A stretch of 64,000 bases of DNA. Origin: Actinomadura macra NBRC 14102. GTDB taxonomy: Bacteria > Actinomycetota > Actinomycetes > Streptosporangiales > Streptosporangiaceae. Both the position numbers and the translations under genes were made by a program. Below the pieces are notes generated by a model. The model made no database searches and was not told the DNA's origin. It was given only the letters and a program-made list of their open reading frames with translations. Positions within the stretch are counted from its first letter, which is position 1; every line of letters starts with the position of its first letter. Location: assembly GCF_001552215.1 (NCBI RefSeq), contig NZ_BCQT01000015.1:62001-126000 (forward strand). Direction: 5' to 3'. Positions 1 through 9,945 of this stretch are shown one piece after another.

Positions 1-696
1 GTACAGGCAGTGATCTTCGACTGGGGCGGCACGCTGACCCCGTGGCACGACGTCGAGCTGGACGACATGTGGCGCGCGATCTGCTCCGCGCACCTTCCCG
101 CGGACGCTCTCGAGAAGGCCGCCACCGCGCTCGCCGGTGCGGAGCTGGAGCTGTGGCGCCGCGGCACCGAGGAGCACCGCAGCGCCACGCTCACCGAACT
201 GTTCGAGATCGCCGGCGTCGAGGCCACCGACGCCCTCCTCGACGCCCACTTCGAGAGCTGGACGCCGCACACCCACACCGATCCGGCCGTCCCCGCCCTG
301 TTCCGCGCGCTCCGCGGGCGCGGCATCAAGATCGGCGTCCTGTCCAACACGATGTGCAGCCGCGACTGGCACGAGCGCGTCTTCGCCCGCGACGAGGTCC
401 TCGACCTTCTCGACGGTGCCGTCTACTCCAGCGAGATCCCCTGGACCAAGCCCCACGCCGAGGCGTTCCGCACGGCCATGGACGCGGTCGGCGCCACCGA
501 CCCCGCCTCCTGCGTCTTCGTCGGCGACCGCCCCTATGACGACATCCACGGGGCCAAGGCGGCCGGTCTGCGTGCCGTTCAGGTCTGGCACCAGACCACC
601 CCCGCATTCACGCGGCCGGGCCTCACACCGCCCGACGCCCTCATCCACGACCTGGAGGAACTGCTCCCGCACATCGAGCGCTGGGCGGCGCCCTGA
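1..696 (+). CDS. HAD-superfamily hydrolase, 5' end outside window
   Basis: This is a haloacid-dehalogenase-type phosphatase, probably cytosolic, of unknown substrate. The nucleophile motif I appears as FDWGGTLT near the N terminus. Motif II is seen as the VLSNT segment, a conserved Lys lies in PWTKP, and motif III is CVFVGDRPYDD followed by GAKAAG, giving the usual HAD order. A GTG at 10 could start translation, but the frame is open to base 1 and encodes VQAV before it. HAD proteins usually have a few residues before the nucleophile strand, so the true start probably lies upstream. It converges on the methyltransferase gene with only 5 nt between the stop codons. Confidence 0.85.
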   Translation, partial: VQAVIFDWGGTLTPWHDVELDDMWRAICSAHLPADALEKAATALAGAELELWRRGTEEHRSATLTELFEIAGVEATDALLDAHFESWTPHTHTDPAVPALFRALRGRGIKIGVLSNTMCSRDWHERVFARDEVLDLLDGAVYSSEIPWTKPHAEAFRTAMDAVGATDPASCVFVGDRPYDDIHGAKAAGLRAVQVWHQTTPAFTRPGLTPPDALIHDLEELLPHIERWAAP

Positions 697-701
697 CGGG
701 C

Positions 702-1763
702 CTACTCCTTCGTCGCGACGATCAGGTCACGGGAGATGGCCTGGTCGACGCGGTGGCGGAAGCCCTGATAGGCGTCCGAGTCCCGGACGCCGAGGCCGCT
801 GGAGGCGAGGATGTCGGCCAGTTCGTCGCGGCGGCCGACGAAGGTGTTCCAGGAGATGCCGATGGCGCCGCCGGTGCGCAGGAGCCCCGCCCACTCCGGG
901 ACGGCCGCCGACAGCAACTCCACCGGGCTGCGCGACAGCTCCGGCCTGCCGTTGCGGCCGGGCTGCGCGCCCTTGGGACGGCTGCCGTGCTGGACCCCGT
1001 ACGGTGCGTCCGTCACGATGAGGTCGAACGAGCCGGGACGGAAGAACTGTCCCGCGCCGAGCGAGTCGGCGTTCACGACGGTGATCTCCATCGTCTCGCC
1101 GCTCTTGTAGCGCTCCTTGGACGCGCCGAGAGTGATGTGCAGGCGGCGCCCGAGAACGGACTTCTCCCGCCGGACGTTGGCGACCTGTGCCTGGTGCTTG
1201 ACACGGTTGTTCTTCAGCCAGGTCTTGATGAACGCGGCGTAGGCGTCGAAGTCCTTACGGTCGATATCGATCCCGGCGGCGTCCAGGCCGTACATCATCG
1301 CCTGGTTGAGGGTGGTGCCGCGGCCGCACATGGGGTCGAGGACGCGAGGCCGCCCGTCGATCAGATCCAGGGGCGCGTCGGACGCCAGGGCCGTCACGTT
1401 CAGCAACAGCTTGGTGAAGTACTCGTTCGTCTTGCCGGAGTACTTCTGGATGGTGAGCAGGTCGCTGCCGAACACGTCCAGGGGCGCGAGTGGCACGGGG
1501 CGGAGCAGGCCGCCGTCCTCGATCTCGAACAGCGCGTACAGGGACGACAGGTTGGACAGGAGGCGGACGTCGGTCTCGGAGAGGCCGTCCGCCGTGAACG
1601 TCACGTACGGGACGCCGCCGATGGAGGTCTCCGCGATGTCCTCGACGCGCCCGCCGAGCGCCCGTTCGCTGAAGACCGACAGTTCCGCCTTCACCAGGTC
1701 TGCTGCGGCCTGTGCATAGACCCTGTTGTGCGATGGGGAGACGAGGAGGCCGTACGCGGTCAT
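702..1763 (-). CDS. TRM11-like SAM-dependent methyltransferase
   Basis: This is a putative RNA or DNA N-methyltransferase of the UPF0020/TRM11 type. Motif I for SAM binding is DPMCGRGTTL and the catalytic motif IV is TDAPYG, a variant of the (D/N)PPY signature of amino-group methyltransferases. The N-terminal ~130 residues could hold a substrate-binding domain, but I see no clear THUMP signature. I chose the ATG at 1763 (MTAYG); the frame is open to 1814 but the extra residues look non-conserved, and no strong ribosome binding site decides the start. The substrate (tRNA guanosine or another nucleic acid) cannot be told from the sequence. Confidence 0.75.
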   Translation of the reverse strand: MTAYGLLVSPSHNRVYAQAAADLVKAELSVFSERALGGRVEDIAETSIGGVPYVTFTADGLSETDVRLLSNLSSLYALFEIEDGGLLRPVPLAPLDVFGSDLLTIQKYSGKTNEYFTKLLLNVTALASDAPLDLIDGRPRVLDPMCGRGTTLNQAMMYGLDAAGIDIDRKDFDAYAAFIKTWLKNNRVKHQAQVANVRREKSVLGRRLHITLGASKERYKSGETMEITVVNADSLGAGQFFRPGSFDLIVTDAPYGVQHGSRPKGAQPGRNGRPELSRSPVELLSAAVPEWAGLLRTGGAIGISWNTFVGRRDELADILASSGLGVRDSDAYQGFRHRVDQAISRDLIVATKE

Positions 1764-1862
1764 TCGGTCGACATTAGCAGCGTCGGGGGAGCGTTCGAGG
1801 AGGCCGCCGGACACGTCCGGGCTGTCTTCTCGCGGACCCGCGGCCGGGCCGCCGCCCTCCGG

Positions 1863-2243
1863 TCAGCCCGCCCGAACGGGCCGCCTCTTCGCCCCCCGGG
1901 CGTTCCGCCTGTCGTTCGCCTTGCGCTTGGGCTCCTCGGCCTGCGGTTCCGGGGCAGCCTGCGATTCCGGGGCGGCCGGGAGCGCGGCGGGCGCGGCCGG
2001 CGCCTCGATCGCCGGAAGGTCCGGAAGATGCCGCGCGGCGGCGTTCAGCAGATCGTGGACGCGGTTGGCGAGGCTGGCGAGCTCGGCGCGGGCGACGGCG
2101 GCCTCGTCCTTGGCCCGGCGGGCCTGGCGCCGCGCCTCGTCACGCTCGGTCGCGAGCTGCGTCAGCTGTTCGTGGTAGGCGGCGCGGAGCTCGTCCAGGG
2201 CGGTCCGCCCACCGGTTCCGTTCCCGTGCGGGGTCTGCGTCAT
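1863..2243 (-). CDS. Hypothetical coiled-coil protein
   Basis: I do not recognise this 126-residue protein. It has a charged, Leu/Ala-rich heptad region in its first half (an AAYHEQL...RDEARRQARRAK pattern) that predicts a coiled coil. A Pro/Ala-rich linker and a strongly basic C-terminal tail (KRKANDRR...KRRP) follow. The ATG at 2243 is chosen because a GGGAGGAG ribosome binding site lies about 8 nt upstream; the frame continues further but lacks such a site. There is no signal peptide or membrane segment. The basic tail could bind nucleic acid, which is speculation. Confidence 0.6.
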   Translation of the reverse strand: MTQTPHGNGTGGRTALDELRAAYHEQLTQLATERDEARRQARRAKDEAAVARAELASLANRVHDLLNAAARHLPDLPAIEAPAAPAALPAAPESQAAPEPQAEEPKRKANDRRNARGAKRRPVRAG

Positions 2244-2329
2244 GCCGTCTGGGCTCCTCCCCCGAGTGATCCAGTACAAAAGGGATCAACGCGTATTGGA
2301 AGCCCTTTCGTTCCCCGGAGTGCGCAAGA

Positions 2330-3283
2330 TCACTCACCCGGTTCGGGACGCGGTGACAGCGCCGTGGGAGGCAGCCCGGGGAACGCGGCGGACGGGCCCG
2401 GCGCCCCGGCGGTCTGCCGCCAGCGCGCCGCGCGGGCCATTGCGATCTGGGCGTTGTCGGCCGCGAGATGCCGCAGGTCGGGGGAGGACGCCCCGGCCAA
2501 GCCGACGTAGGCGGGGACCACCCCCTCCTCCAGCGCCGCCGCGAGCTGGGCCGCCCCGCGTGCGGACGTGACCCGTACCGGGAGCCGGTAGGCCGGGGCC
2601 GCCGCGACCGGCGGGACCGAGAGGATCGAGATCAGCCGGTCGCGTTGCGTGCGGTGCGCGTCCCAGACGGCCTTGGCGGTCTGGTGAGGCGTCCCGCGCA
2701 GGCGGGCCCCGAGCACGCCATAGCCGTACACGGCGGCATGCTCGGCCGCCAGCGCCGTTTGGAGCGCCCGTACATCGGACTTCGGGGCGTCGCGGGGCGT
2801 CGGCGGCCGTACCGTTCCCGCGTGGCCCGCCTCGCAGGCGCCGATGCTCGCCAGGAGCTGGGACAGCCCGGGACCGGCCCGGCCGGCGTCCTCCCGGCGC
2901 GCCAGTGCCGCGCGCTCCTCCGCCTTCCGCAACGCTGCGAGGATCCCCGCCCCACCGGACGGCAAGGTGGCCGCGCGCGGGGCCGGGATGGAGCTGCCCT
3001 CGCCCGCCCGGTCGCCCGACCCGGGCACGTAGTGGCGCCGCAGCACCGCCAAGTGCTCGCGGTGGTGGGCCAGGACGGGATCGATCCGGCCGGCGAGCGA
3101 GGCGTCCGCCTTCCGGGCCGCCTCGTAGGTGGCGATGAGGTCCCGTTCGGAGGCGATGGCGGCGCTGAGCACGGCCACGTCCCGGCGCGGCGCCGCCTCC
3201 GCGGTGCATCCGCACAACCAGGGCAGGGCCAACGCCGCGGCCCCGCCCAGCATCGCCCGGCGCGAGAACACGGCCGCTGGCAA
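2330..3283 (-). CDS. DUF4439 ferritin-like lipoprotein, Tat-type signal
   Basis: This is an exported lipoprotein of unknown function. The N terminus carries SRRAMLGGAAALALPWLCGC: twin arginines, a hydrophobic stretch and a lipobox (LCGC), which suggests Tat export and lipidation. The C-terminal third contains ALAAEHAAVYGYGVLGAR, typical of DUF4439 ferritin-like helical bundles, and E/H residues recur in ASERDLIATYE and HHREHLAVL. I chose the TTG at 3283 because GAGGAG lies 6 nt upstream; a GTG at 3271 is 19 nt from that site. The frame stays open to 3463 but the added residues do not resemble a signal peptide. It is divergent from rimP. Confidence 0.7.
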   Translation of the reverse strand: MPAAVFSRRAMLGGAAALALPWLCGCTAEAAPRRDVAVLSAAIASERDLIATYEAARKADASLAGRIDPVLAHHREHLAVLRRHYVPGSGDRAGEGSSIPAPRAATLPSGGAGILAALRKAEERAALARREDAGRAGPGLSQLLASIGACEAGHAGTVRPPTPRDAPKSDVRALQTALAAEHAAVYGYGVLGARLRGTPHQTAKAVWDAHRTQRDRLISILSVPPVAAAPAYRLPVRVTSARGAAQLAAALEEGVVPAYVGLAGASSPDLRHLAADNAQIAMARAARWRQTAGAPGPSAAFPGLPPTALSPRPEPGE

Positions 3284-3550
3284 GGGCGTCTCCTCACCCG
3301 GTATGTCGTGGTGGCGGCCCGTATCGGACGAGGATCGGACGGGAACCGGTCGTCGTCCGGGACTCGTCCATCGGGCCAGCTCAAGCATTCCATATCCGGC
3401 GCGCCGGTGAGCTGTTCGAAGGACCCCTGCGGTGTCCGGCTGTCGATAGTCTTGAAGAGTCAACGGACGAGCGGTGATTTCAGCGCAGGCGCCGCCCCGC
3501 GCTCATTCGCGGGCGAGGATCGCGCAAGAGCACAACAAGAGGAGGGTCCC

Positions 3551-4213
3551 ATGAGCGTCGAGTCCCGCGGTGACCGCGCTCAGGGGGGCCGCGGCGAGGG
3601 AACGGCGCGGCCGACCCGCGAGGCGGTCGTCGCGGAGCTGACCCGGCTGCTGGCGCCTGTCGTGGCCGAGGCCGGTTTCGACCTGGAGGAGGTCGACGTC
3701 CGCCCCGCCGGCCGGCGCCGGCTGGTCAAGATCGTCGTGGACGGCGACGGCGGGGTCGGGCTGGACGACGTCGCGCGGGTCAGCGAGCGGTCCTCCGCGC
3801 TGCTGGACGCCTCCGACGTCATGGGCACCTCGCCGTACGTGCTGGAGGTGACCTCGCCGGGGGTCGACCGTCCGCTCACCGAGCCGCGGCACTGGCGCCG
3901 CGCGGTGGGCCGGCTGGTCGCCGTCCCGCTGACCGAGGGCGGCCAGATCGAGGGCCGCGTGGTGGCGGCCGATGACGAGGCCGTCGAGATCGACGTCGCG
4001 GAGGTGCGCCGGGGCAAGGGAGCCGGCGGCCGGGGCGGCGGCAAGTCCGCTGGGTCGAAGACCGCCGGGCCGAAGGTGGCGCGGCGCCGGTTCGGCCTTG
4101 GCGAGCTGGGGCGCGGCCGGGTGCAGGTGGAGTTCAAGGCTCCCCGGGGCAGTTCCAGGGGGAACGACTCCGGCGCGGCCGACGAAACGCGTTCTCCGGC
4201 TGAGCCGGACTAG
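3551..4213 (+). CDS. rimP: Ribosome maturation factor RimP
   Basis: RimP is required for 30S subunit maturation. The family core is seen as [20 protein letters not shown], then [18 protein letters not shown], and [16 protein letters not shown]. The protein has 220 residues, longer than many homologues, because the C-terminal SH3-like domain is split by a Gly/Lys-rich insertion (about residues 156-180, [16 protein letters not shown]). The ATG is preceded by a strong AGAGGAGGG site. It begins the rimP-nusA-ylxR-infB operon, 14 nt upstream of nusA, in the order conserved across bacteria. Confidence 0.96.
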   Translation: MSVESRGDRAQGGRGEGTARPTREAVVAELTRLLAPVVAEAGFDLEEVDVRPAGRRRLVKIVVDGDGGVGLDDVARVSERSSALLDASDVMGTSPYVLEVTSPGVDRPLTEPRHWRRAVGRLVAVPLTEGGQIEGRVVAADDEAVEIDVAEVRRGKGAGGRGGGKSAGSKTAGPKVARRRFGLGELGRGRVQVEFKAPRGSSRGNDSGAADETRSPAEPD

Positions 4214-4227
4214 AGGGGGGACACCTC

Positions 4228-5364
4228 GTGGACATCGACATGACCGCCCTGCGCGGCCTGGAGAGCGAGAAGGACATCTCGCTCGACGTGGCCGTCAAGG
4301 CCATCGAAGACGCCCTGTTGATCGCCTACCACCGGACGGAGGGCGCGGCGCCCAAGGCCCGCGTCGAGCTGGACCGGCAGAGCGGGCACGTCACGGTCTG
4401 GGCGACCGAGACCGATGAGGAGGGCACGGCCCTCCGGGAGTACGACGACACACCGACCGGATTCGGGCGCATCGCGGCGACGACCGCCAAGCAGGTCATC
4501 CTGCAGCGGCTGCGGGACGCCGAGGACGAGCTGACGTTCGGCGAGTACGCGGGCCGCGAGGGCGACATCGTCAGCGGCATCATCCAGCAGGGCAAGGACC
4601 CGCGGAACGTGCTGGTCGACCTCGGCAAGATCGAGGCCGTCCTGCCACCGCAGGAGCAGGTGCCCGGCGAGCGGTACGAGCACGGCGAGCGGCTGCGCGC
4701 CTACGTGGTGCAGGTCCGCAAGGGCCACCGCGGTCCTTCGGTGCAGCTGTCGCGGACGCACCCGAACCTCGTCCGCAAGCTGTTCGCGCTGGAGGTCCCG
4801 GAGATCGCCGACGGCACGGTGGAGATCGCCGCCATCGCCCGCGAGGCCGGCCACCGCACCAAGATCGCGGTGCGGTCGCGGAAGGCGGGGGTGAACGCCA
4901 AGGGGGCCTGCATCGGTCCGCTCGGCAGCCGCGTTCGCAACGTGATGGCGGAGTTGCACGGCGAGAAGATCGACATCGTGGACTGGTCGGAGGACCCGGC
5001 GGAGTTCGTCGGGAACGCGCTGTCGCCCGCGCGGGTTTCGGCCGTCGAGGTCGTGGACGCGGACGGCCGGGTCGCCCGGGTGATCGTGCCGGACTACCAG
5101 CTCTCCCTCGCCATCGGCAAGGAGGGGCAGAACGCCCGGCTCGCCGCGCGGCTCACCGGGTGGCGGATCGATATCCGGTCCGACACCGAGCCGGCGGACG
5201 CCACCGGCGCGGCCCGCGCCGAGGCGCCCCCACGCCGTCCGGGGCCGGAAACGGCCGCGCCGTCGCGGGAGCGGCCTGCCCCGAGTGGGGACAATTCCGG
5301 CGAATCAGGATCTTCTACGTCAGGAGAGCATGCGACAGGTCCCGCCGACGCCTCGGCGCGGTAG
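4228..5364 (+). CDS. nusA: Transcription termination/antitermination factor NusA
   Basis: NusA binds RNA polymerase and RNA to modulate pausing and termination. The order of domains is an N-terminal polymerase-binding region (residues 1-110), S1 ([20 protein letters not shown] onward) and two KH domains, the first with GPLGSR and the second with [10 protein letters not shown]. The C-terminal acidic repeats of E. coli NusA are absent, as is usual in actinobacteria; instead there is a low-complexity tail rich in Pro, Ala and Ser. The GTG start follows a purine-rich GAGGGGGG stretch. The stop lies 4 nt before the chosen ylxR start, so translation is probably coupled. Confidence 0.96.
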   Translation: MDIDMTALRGLESEKDISLDVAVKAIEDALLIAYHRTEGAAPKARVELDRQSGHVTVWATETDEEGTALREYDDTPTGFGRIAATTAKQVILQRLRDAEDELTFGEYAGREGDIVSGIIQQGKDPRNVLVDLGKIEAVLPPQEQVPGERYEHGERLRAYVVQVRKGHRGPSVQLSRTHPNLVRKLFALEVPEIADGTVEIAAIAREAGHRTKIAVRSRKAGVNAKGACIGPLGSRVRNVMAELHGEKIDIVDWSEDPAEFVGNALSPARVSAVEVVDADGRVARVIVPDYQLSLAIGKEGQNARLAARLTGWRIDIRSDTEPADATGAARAEAPPRRPGPETAAPSRERPAPSGDNSGESGSSTSGEHATGPADASAR

Positions 5365-5368
5365 ACTC

Positions 5369-5659
5369 ATGTCACGTGGCCGGGTGGCTCCGCGACGCAT
5401 GTGCGTGGGCTGCCGGGTTCGCACGGTCAAGTCCGACTTGCTGCGCCTGGTGGTGGTCGAGGACGTCCTCGTCCCCGATCCCCGCGGGCGGCTGCCGGGA
5501 CGGGGCGCCCATGTGCACCCCGACCTGGCCTGTTTCGAGCTCGCAGAGCGGCGTCGGGCGTTCCCGCGGGCGTTCCGTCTGCCGGGACCGCTCGATTCAG
5601 GTGTGCTGCGAGCGAGGCTTGCAGAGCAGGCACGACAGCAGCAGGATGACCAACGGTAA
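5369..5659 (+). CDS. ylxR: YlxR/DUF448 RNA-binding protein
   Basis: This is a small basic protein between nusA and infB. It has the family signature RRMCVGCR near the N terminus, then DLLRLVVV, and a GRLPGRGAHVHPD segment. YlxR proteins are nucleic-acid binding and have been linked to regulation and to RNase P in Firmicutes. I chose the ATG at 5369, 4 nt after the nusA stop, because it puts the signature at the usual distance from the N terminus. An alternative ATG at 5330 has AGGAG only 3 nt upstream and would overlap nusA. Confidence 0.88.
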   Translation: MSRGRVAPRRMCVGCRVRTVKSDLLRLVVVEDVLVPDPRGRLPGRGAHVHPDLACFELAERRRAFPRAFRLPGPLDSGVLRARLAEQARQQQDDQR

Positions 5660-5778
5660 GCGACGTCTAGTCGGAAGCAGGTCGAGATTGCTATGAGCGC
5701 TCGATGAGCACGCCGCGATGAGTACGGCACGTTAGCGACGGTCCGGAGGCCGCACCCCCGGACCGAGTAGGGAGTGCA

Positions 5779-8700
5779 GTGGCCAAGGTCCGGGTATACG
5801 AGCTCGCCAAAGAGTTCGGTGTCGAGAGCAAGGTCGTCATGGCCAAGCTCCAGGAGATGGGCGAGTTCGTACGGTCGGCGTCCTCCACGATAGAGGCGCC
5901 AGTCGTTCGCAGGCTTACCGAAGCCTTTTCCAATTCTTCGTCTTCCAAGCAGGGGGACAAGCGCGGCGGGCCGAAGAGGCCCTCGGGTCCGCGTCCGTCC
6001 GGGCCGCGCCCGGGGCCGCCTGGCGGCGCAACCGGTGGGTCCTCCAATGGCCCCTCCGACGGGCAGGGTGCCCGCCCGCAGGCCCCGCGGCCAGCGGCTC
6101 CGCGCCCGCCCGCGCCCAAGCCGGTCCCCGGCACGCCGGCCAGCAGCCCTGGCAGCGGTCCCGCGGGGAGCCCCGCGGGACCGAAGCCGGGCCCGCGTCC
6201 GCCCGTTCCGCCGGCGCCGAGCACGCCGGTGAACGCGCCCGCGGCACAGGCGCCGAGTGCGCCGCCCGCGCCCGCCCCCACCAGCGGCGGCGGCCGTGGC
6301 CCCGGCGCCGGGGCCGGGCCCGGGGCCGGCCCCAAGCCGGGTCCTCGCGCGCCCAAGCCGGGCCCGCGTCCCGGTCCGCGTCAGGGCGGCGGGGGTGGCG
6401 GCGGAGGCGGCGGCCGGCCGCGTCCGGGCAACAACCCGTTCAGCTCGACCAACACCGGGATGGGCCAGTCGCCCAAGCCGGGCCCGCGTCCCGGTCCGCG
6501 CCCTGGTGGCGACCGTCCCGAGCGTGACGAGCGTCCTCCCCGCGGCGGCGACCGTCCGGGCGGGCCGCGTCCCGCGGGCGGCCGTCCCGGCGGCGGCCCA
6601 GGCGCCGGCGGTCCCCGCCCCAACCCGGGCGGTATGCCGCCCCGGCCGGGCGGCCCGCGGCCGAGCCCGATGAACATGCCGTCCTCACGGCCCGCAGGCG
6701 CCCCCGGGCGCGGCGGTCCCGGCGGAGGCGGTGGCGGTGGCCGTGGTCCCGGTGGCGGCGGTCGCGGTCCCGGTGGCGGTGGCGGTGGCCGTGGTCCCGG
6801 TGGCGGCGGTCGTCCCGGTGGCGGTGGCGGCGGCTTCGGTGGCCCCCGCGCCGGTGCCGGTGGTGGCGGCGGTGGCCGTCCGGGCGGTGGCTTCGGCCCC
6901 CGTCCCGGTGGCGGCGGCCGCGGCCGAGGCGGCACGCAGGGCGCCTTCGGGCGCCCCGGTGGGCGCCCCGCGCGCGGACGCAAGTCGAAGCGGGCGCGCC
7001 GCCAGGAGTTCGAGAACATGCAGGCACCCGCCGTCGGCGGTGTGCAGGCCCCGCGCGGCAACGGCCGGACCATCCGGCTGCCGCAGGGCGCGTCCCTGAC
7101 CGACTTCGCCGAGAAGATCGGCGCCAACCCGGCGTCGCTCGTCGCGATCATGATGCACCTCGGCAAGATGGTCACCGCGACCCAGTCGGTGGACCCCGAC
7201 GACCTCCAGGCCCTCGGGCTGGAGTTGGACTTCGACGTCCAGGTCGTCAGCCCCGAGGACGAGGACCGCGAGCTGCTGGAGTCCTTCGACATCGAGTACG
7301 GCGAGGACGAGGGCGGCGAGGAGAACCTCCAGTCCCGTCCGCCGGTGGTCACCGTCATGGGCCACGTCGACCACGGTAAGACCAAGCTTCTGGACGCCAT
7401 CCGGAAGGCCAACGTGCAGGCGGGCGAGGCCGGCGGCATCACCCAGCACATCGGCGCCTACCAGGTCGAGACCGAGGTCGACGGCGAAGAACGCAAGATC
7501 ACCTTCATCGACACCCCGGGCCACGAGGCGTTCACCGCCATGCGTGCCCGTGGTGCCGACACCACCGACCTGGTGGTGCTGGTGGTCGCCGCGGACGACG
7601 GCGTCAAGCCGCAGACCACTGAGGCGATCGACCACGCCACCGCGGCCGGAGTGCCGATCGTGGTCGCGGTCAACAAGATCGATGTCGAGGGCGCCGACCC
7701 GAACCGGGTCCGGGCCCAGCTCACCGAGTACGGCCTGGTCGCCGAGGAGTTCGGCGGGCAGACGCAGTTCGTCGACGTGTCCGCCCGCGAGGGCATCAAC
7801 ATCGACGGTCTGCTGGAGGCGGTCATCCTGACCGCCGACGCCGAGCTCGACCTGAAGGCCAACCCCGACATGCCCGCCCAGGGCTCGGCCATCGAGGCCA
7901 ACCTGGACAAGGGCCGGGGCGCCGTGGCGACCGTGCTGGTCCAGCGCGGCACGCTCCGGGTCGGCGACTCGATCGTCTGCGGCGTGGCCAACGGCCGCGT
8001 CCGGGCGATGCTGGATGAGAACGGCAACAACGTCGAGGAGGCGGGCCCGTCCCGTCCGGTGCTGGTGCTCGGCCTCGCGGCCGTGCCCGGTGCGGGCGAC
8101 AACTTCCTGGTCGTCGAGGACGACCGGATCGCCCGGCAGATCGCCGACAAGCGGGTGGCGCGCAAGCGCAACGCCGAACTGCTCAAGAGCCGCAAGAGCA
8201 GCTCCCTGGAAGAGCTGTTCAAGGACCTGGAGCGGGGCGAGCGGCAGGAACTGCTGCTCATCCTCAAGGGCGACGTGTCCGGTTCGGTGGAGGCCCTGGA
8301 GGACTCGCTGCTCAAGATCGACGTGGGCGAGGAGGTCAACCTGCGGATCATCCGGCGCGGTGTCGGTGCGATCACGCAGGACGACGTCAACCTCTCGCTG
8401 GCGTCCGAGGGCGCGGTCATCATCGGCTTCAACGTGCGGCCCGAGCGCAACGCGCAGGAACTGGCCGACCGCGAGGGCGTCGACATCCGCTACTACTCGA
8501 TCATCTACCAGGCGATCGAGGAGATCGAGGCGGCCCTCAAGGGCATGCTCAAGCCGGAGTTCGAGGAGGTCCAGCTCGGCACCGCGGAGGTCCGCGAGAT
8601 CTTCAAGGTGCCGCGGATCGGCAACGTCGCCGGTTCGATGGTCACCTCCGGGATCATCCAGCGCAACGCCAAGGCCCGGCTCGTCCGCGACGGCGTCGTG

Positions 8701-8859
8701 GTGTCGGACAACCTCACGGTGTCCTCGCTGCGGCGGTTCAAGGACGACGCGACCGAGGTCCGCGAGGGCTTCGAGTGCGGTATCGGTGTCGGCTACAGCG
8801 ACATCAAGCTCGGTGACGTCATCGAGTGCTTCGAGATGCGGGAGAAGCCCCGCGACTGA
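5779..8859 (+). CDS. infB: Translation initiation factor IF-2
   Basis: IF-2 is the GTPase that places fMet-tRNA on the 30S subunit. Residues 1-52 are the IF2_N fold ([18 protein letters not shown]). Residues ~55-410 are a Pro/Gly/Arg-rich linker, then a conserved segment with [15 protein letters not shown]. The G domain follows: G1 GHVDHGKT at 528-535, G3 DTPGHE at 578, G4 NKID at 632, and a SAREG G5. The beta-barrel and C-terminal fMet-tRNA domains complete the 1026 residues. The length is above the E. coli form because of the linker. The GTG start follows GGGAG. A hairpin terminator lies just downstream. Confidence 0.97.
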   Translation: MAKVRVYELAKEFGVESKVVMAKLQEMGEFVRSASSTIEAPVVRRLTEAFSNSSSSKQGDKRGGPKRPSGPRPSGPRPGPPGGATGGSSNGPSDGQGARPQAPRPAAPRPPAPKPVPGTPASSPGSGPAGSPAGPKPGPRPPVPPAPSTPVNAPAAQAPSAPPAPAPTSGGGRGPGAGAGPGAGPKPGPRAPKPGPRPGPRQGGGGGGGGGGRPRPGNNPFSSTNTGMGQSPKPGPRPGPRPGGDRPERDERPPRGGDRPGGPRPAGGRPGGGPGAGGPRPNPGGMPPRPGGPRPSPMNMPSSRPAGAPGRGGPGGGGGGGRGPGGGGRGPGGGGGGRGPGGGGRPGGGGGGFGGPRAGAGGGGGGRPGGGFGPRPGGGGRGRGGTQGAFGRPGGRPARGRKSKRARRQEFENMQAPAVGGVQAPRGNGRTIRLPQGASLTDFAEKIGANPASLVAIMMHLGKMVTATQSVDPDDLQALGLELDFDVQVVSPEDEDRELLESFDIEYGEDEGGEENLQSRPPVVTVMGHVDHGKTKLLDAIRKANVQAGEAGGITQHIGAYQVETEVDGEERKITFIDTPGHEAFTAMRARGADTTDLVVLVVAADDGVKPQTTEAIDHATAAGVPIVVAVNKIDVEGADPNRVRAQLTEYGLVAEEFGGQTQFVDVSAREGINIDGLLEAVILTADAELDLKANPDMPAQGSAIEANLDKGRGAVATVLVQRGTLRVGDSIVCGVANGRVRAMLDENGNNVEEAGPSRPVLVLGLAAVPGAGDNFLVVEDDRIARQIADKRVARKRNAELLKSRKSSSLEELFKDLERGERQELLLILKGDVSGSVEALEDSLLKIDVGEEVNLRIIRRGVGAITQDDVNLSLASEGAVIIGFNVRPERNAQELADREGVDIRYYSIIYQAIEEIEAALKGMLKPEFEEVQLGTAEVREIFKVPRIGNVAGSMVTSGIIQRNAKARLVRDGVVVSDNLTVSSLRRFKDDATEVREGFECGIGVGYSDIKLGDVIECFEMREKPRD
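6713..6930 (+). repeat. Gly/Arg-rich repeat tract inside infB
   Basis: This in-gene low-complexity tract encodes repeated [10 protein letters not shown]-type units (about residues 312-384). At DNA level it repeats units such as GGTGGCGGTGGCCGTGGTCC with small variations. It is almost pure G/C with few A and is a likely site of length variation between strains. Confidence 0.8.
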
Positions 8860-8869
8860 GGCTCCAGCA

Positions 8870-8909
8870 CGGCCGCGCGGCCCCTCCTTCGGGTGGGTCC
8901 GCGCGGCCG
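8870..8909 (+). terminator. Hairpin terminator after infB
   Basis: Arms CGGCCGCGCGG (8870-8880) and CCGCGCGGCCG (8899-8909) form a perfect 11-bp stem that can extend by three G-C pairs around a bulge. It begins 10 nt after the infB stop codon. There is no T-run, which is common for actinomycete terminators. DUF503 begins 167 nt later and so may have its own promoter. Confidence 0.7.
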
Positions 8910-9076
8910 GGCGGCCTCACCGACCGAGTGATCGACTCATCGGTGCCCCGACGCCAGGCGGATCTTCTAGCCTGGCGTCTGTCATGTCCGGCCCGGCCGC
9001 CAACGGAGGCGGTTTCGGGAACACGGCGACCGGCCGTCGTCGTTTCATCTATGCGGATCACGAGGTGATCGAACAG

Positions 9077-9373
9077 GTGTACGTGGGTGCTCTGACGCTC
9101 GACCTGCTTCTCGGCGACGTCCGGTCGCTGAAACAGAAGAGGTCGGTGCTGCGGCCCATCATCGCCGAGGTGCACAAGCACTTCCCGGCGGTGGCCGTCG
9201 CCGAGACAGGCGACAACGACCTGCATCGCAGGGCGGAACTGGGTGTGGCGGTGGTCTCGGCCACCGCGGCCAACTGCACCCAGGTGCTCGACCAGTGCGA
9301 ACGGCTGGTGGCGGGGCGGCCGGAGATCGAGTTGCTGTCGGCCAGGCAGCGGCTCTTCAACGACGACGACTGA
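9077..9373 (+). CDS. DUF503 family protein
   Basis: This is a small conserved protein of unknown function, nearly always found between infB and rbfA. It matches the family from its first residues (YVGALTLDLLLGDVRSLKQK), with the RSVLRPIIAEVHKHF helix and ERLVAGRPEIELL near the end. At 98 residues it has the usual family length. I chose the GTG at 9077 because the family starts there; the frame is open upstream and an ATG at 8984 would add 31 residues that look non-conserved. Its neighbours suggest a role linked to ribosome assembly, by context only. Confidence 0.85.
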   Translation: MYVGALTLDLLLGDVRSLKQKRSVLRPIIAEVHKHFPAVAVAETGDNDLHRRAELGVAVVSATAANCTQVLDQCERLVAGRPEIELLSARQRLFNDDD

Positions 9374-9408
9374 GTTCGTCGCGAGGAGTACGGAAAGGGA
9401 GTGCGATC

Positions 9409-9945
9409 ATGGTGGACGCAGCTCGGGCGCGCAAGCTCGCCGACCGCATCCAGCAGATCGTGGCGGAGATGCTGGAGCGCCGGATCAAGGATCCGCGGCT
9501 CGGTTTCGTCACCGTGACCGACACCCGCATCACCAACGACCTGCGCGACGCCACCGTCTACTACACGGTGTACGGGTCGGACGGGGAGCGCGCCGAGACG
9601 GCCGCCGCGCTGGAGAGCGCCAAGGGCGTCATCCGTACGGAGGTGGGCCGCAAGACCGGTGTCCGGCACACGCCGAGCCTTACCTTCGTCATGGACTCCC
9701 TGATGGAGAACGCCGCGCACATCGACGACCTGCTGGCGCAGGCCCGCGCGAGGGACGCCGAGGTCGCCAGGGCGGCGCAGGGCGCCTCCCACGCCGGTGA
9801 CGCCAACCCCTACCGCGAGCCCGACGAGGACGAGGACGGGGACGTGGGCGAGGAGGACGCGGGCGAGGAGGACGAAGACGACTTCGACGGCCGTGACGCG
9901 GCGGGGGGCGGCGAGGACGGCCGATCGGGCCGCCCGTCATCGTGA
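9409..9945 (+). CDS. rbfA: 30S ribosome-binding factor RbfA
   Basis: RbfA is a cold-adaptation and 16S rRNA maturation factor that binds the 30S subunit. The KH-type core is intact: ARKLADRIQQIVAEMLERRI, DPRLGFVTVTDTRIT, then DLRDATVYYTVYG and TPSLTFVMDS. The C terminus carries an extra ~55-residue tail dominated by Asp and Glu (DEDEDGDVGEEDAGEEDEDD), which is not part of the core fold. The ATG is preceded by AAAGGGAG. The stop overlaps the GTG of the DHH phosphoesterase by 4 nt, which suggests translational coupling. Confidence 0.95.
   Translation: MVDAARARKLADRIQQIVAEMLERRIKDPRLGFVTVTDTRITNDLRDATVYYTVYGSDGERAETAAALESAKGVIRTEVGRKTGVRHTPSLTFVMDSLMENAAHIDDLLAQARARDAEVARAAQGASHAGDANPYREPDEDEDGDVGEEDAGEEDEDDFDGRDAAGGGEDGRSGRPSS

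Noticed and set aside
753-2510. 585-codon plus-strand frame
   Set aside because: It runs antisense to the methyltransferase and coiled-coil genes and shows no recognisable domain.
6381-7451. Long Pro-rich open frame antisense to infB
   Set aside because: It is the mirror of the Gly-rich infB linker; stop codons are rare in any frame here because of the GC content. infB is certain.
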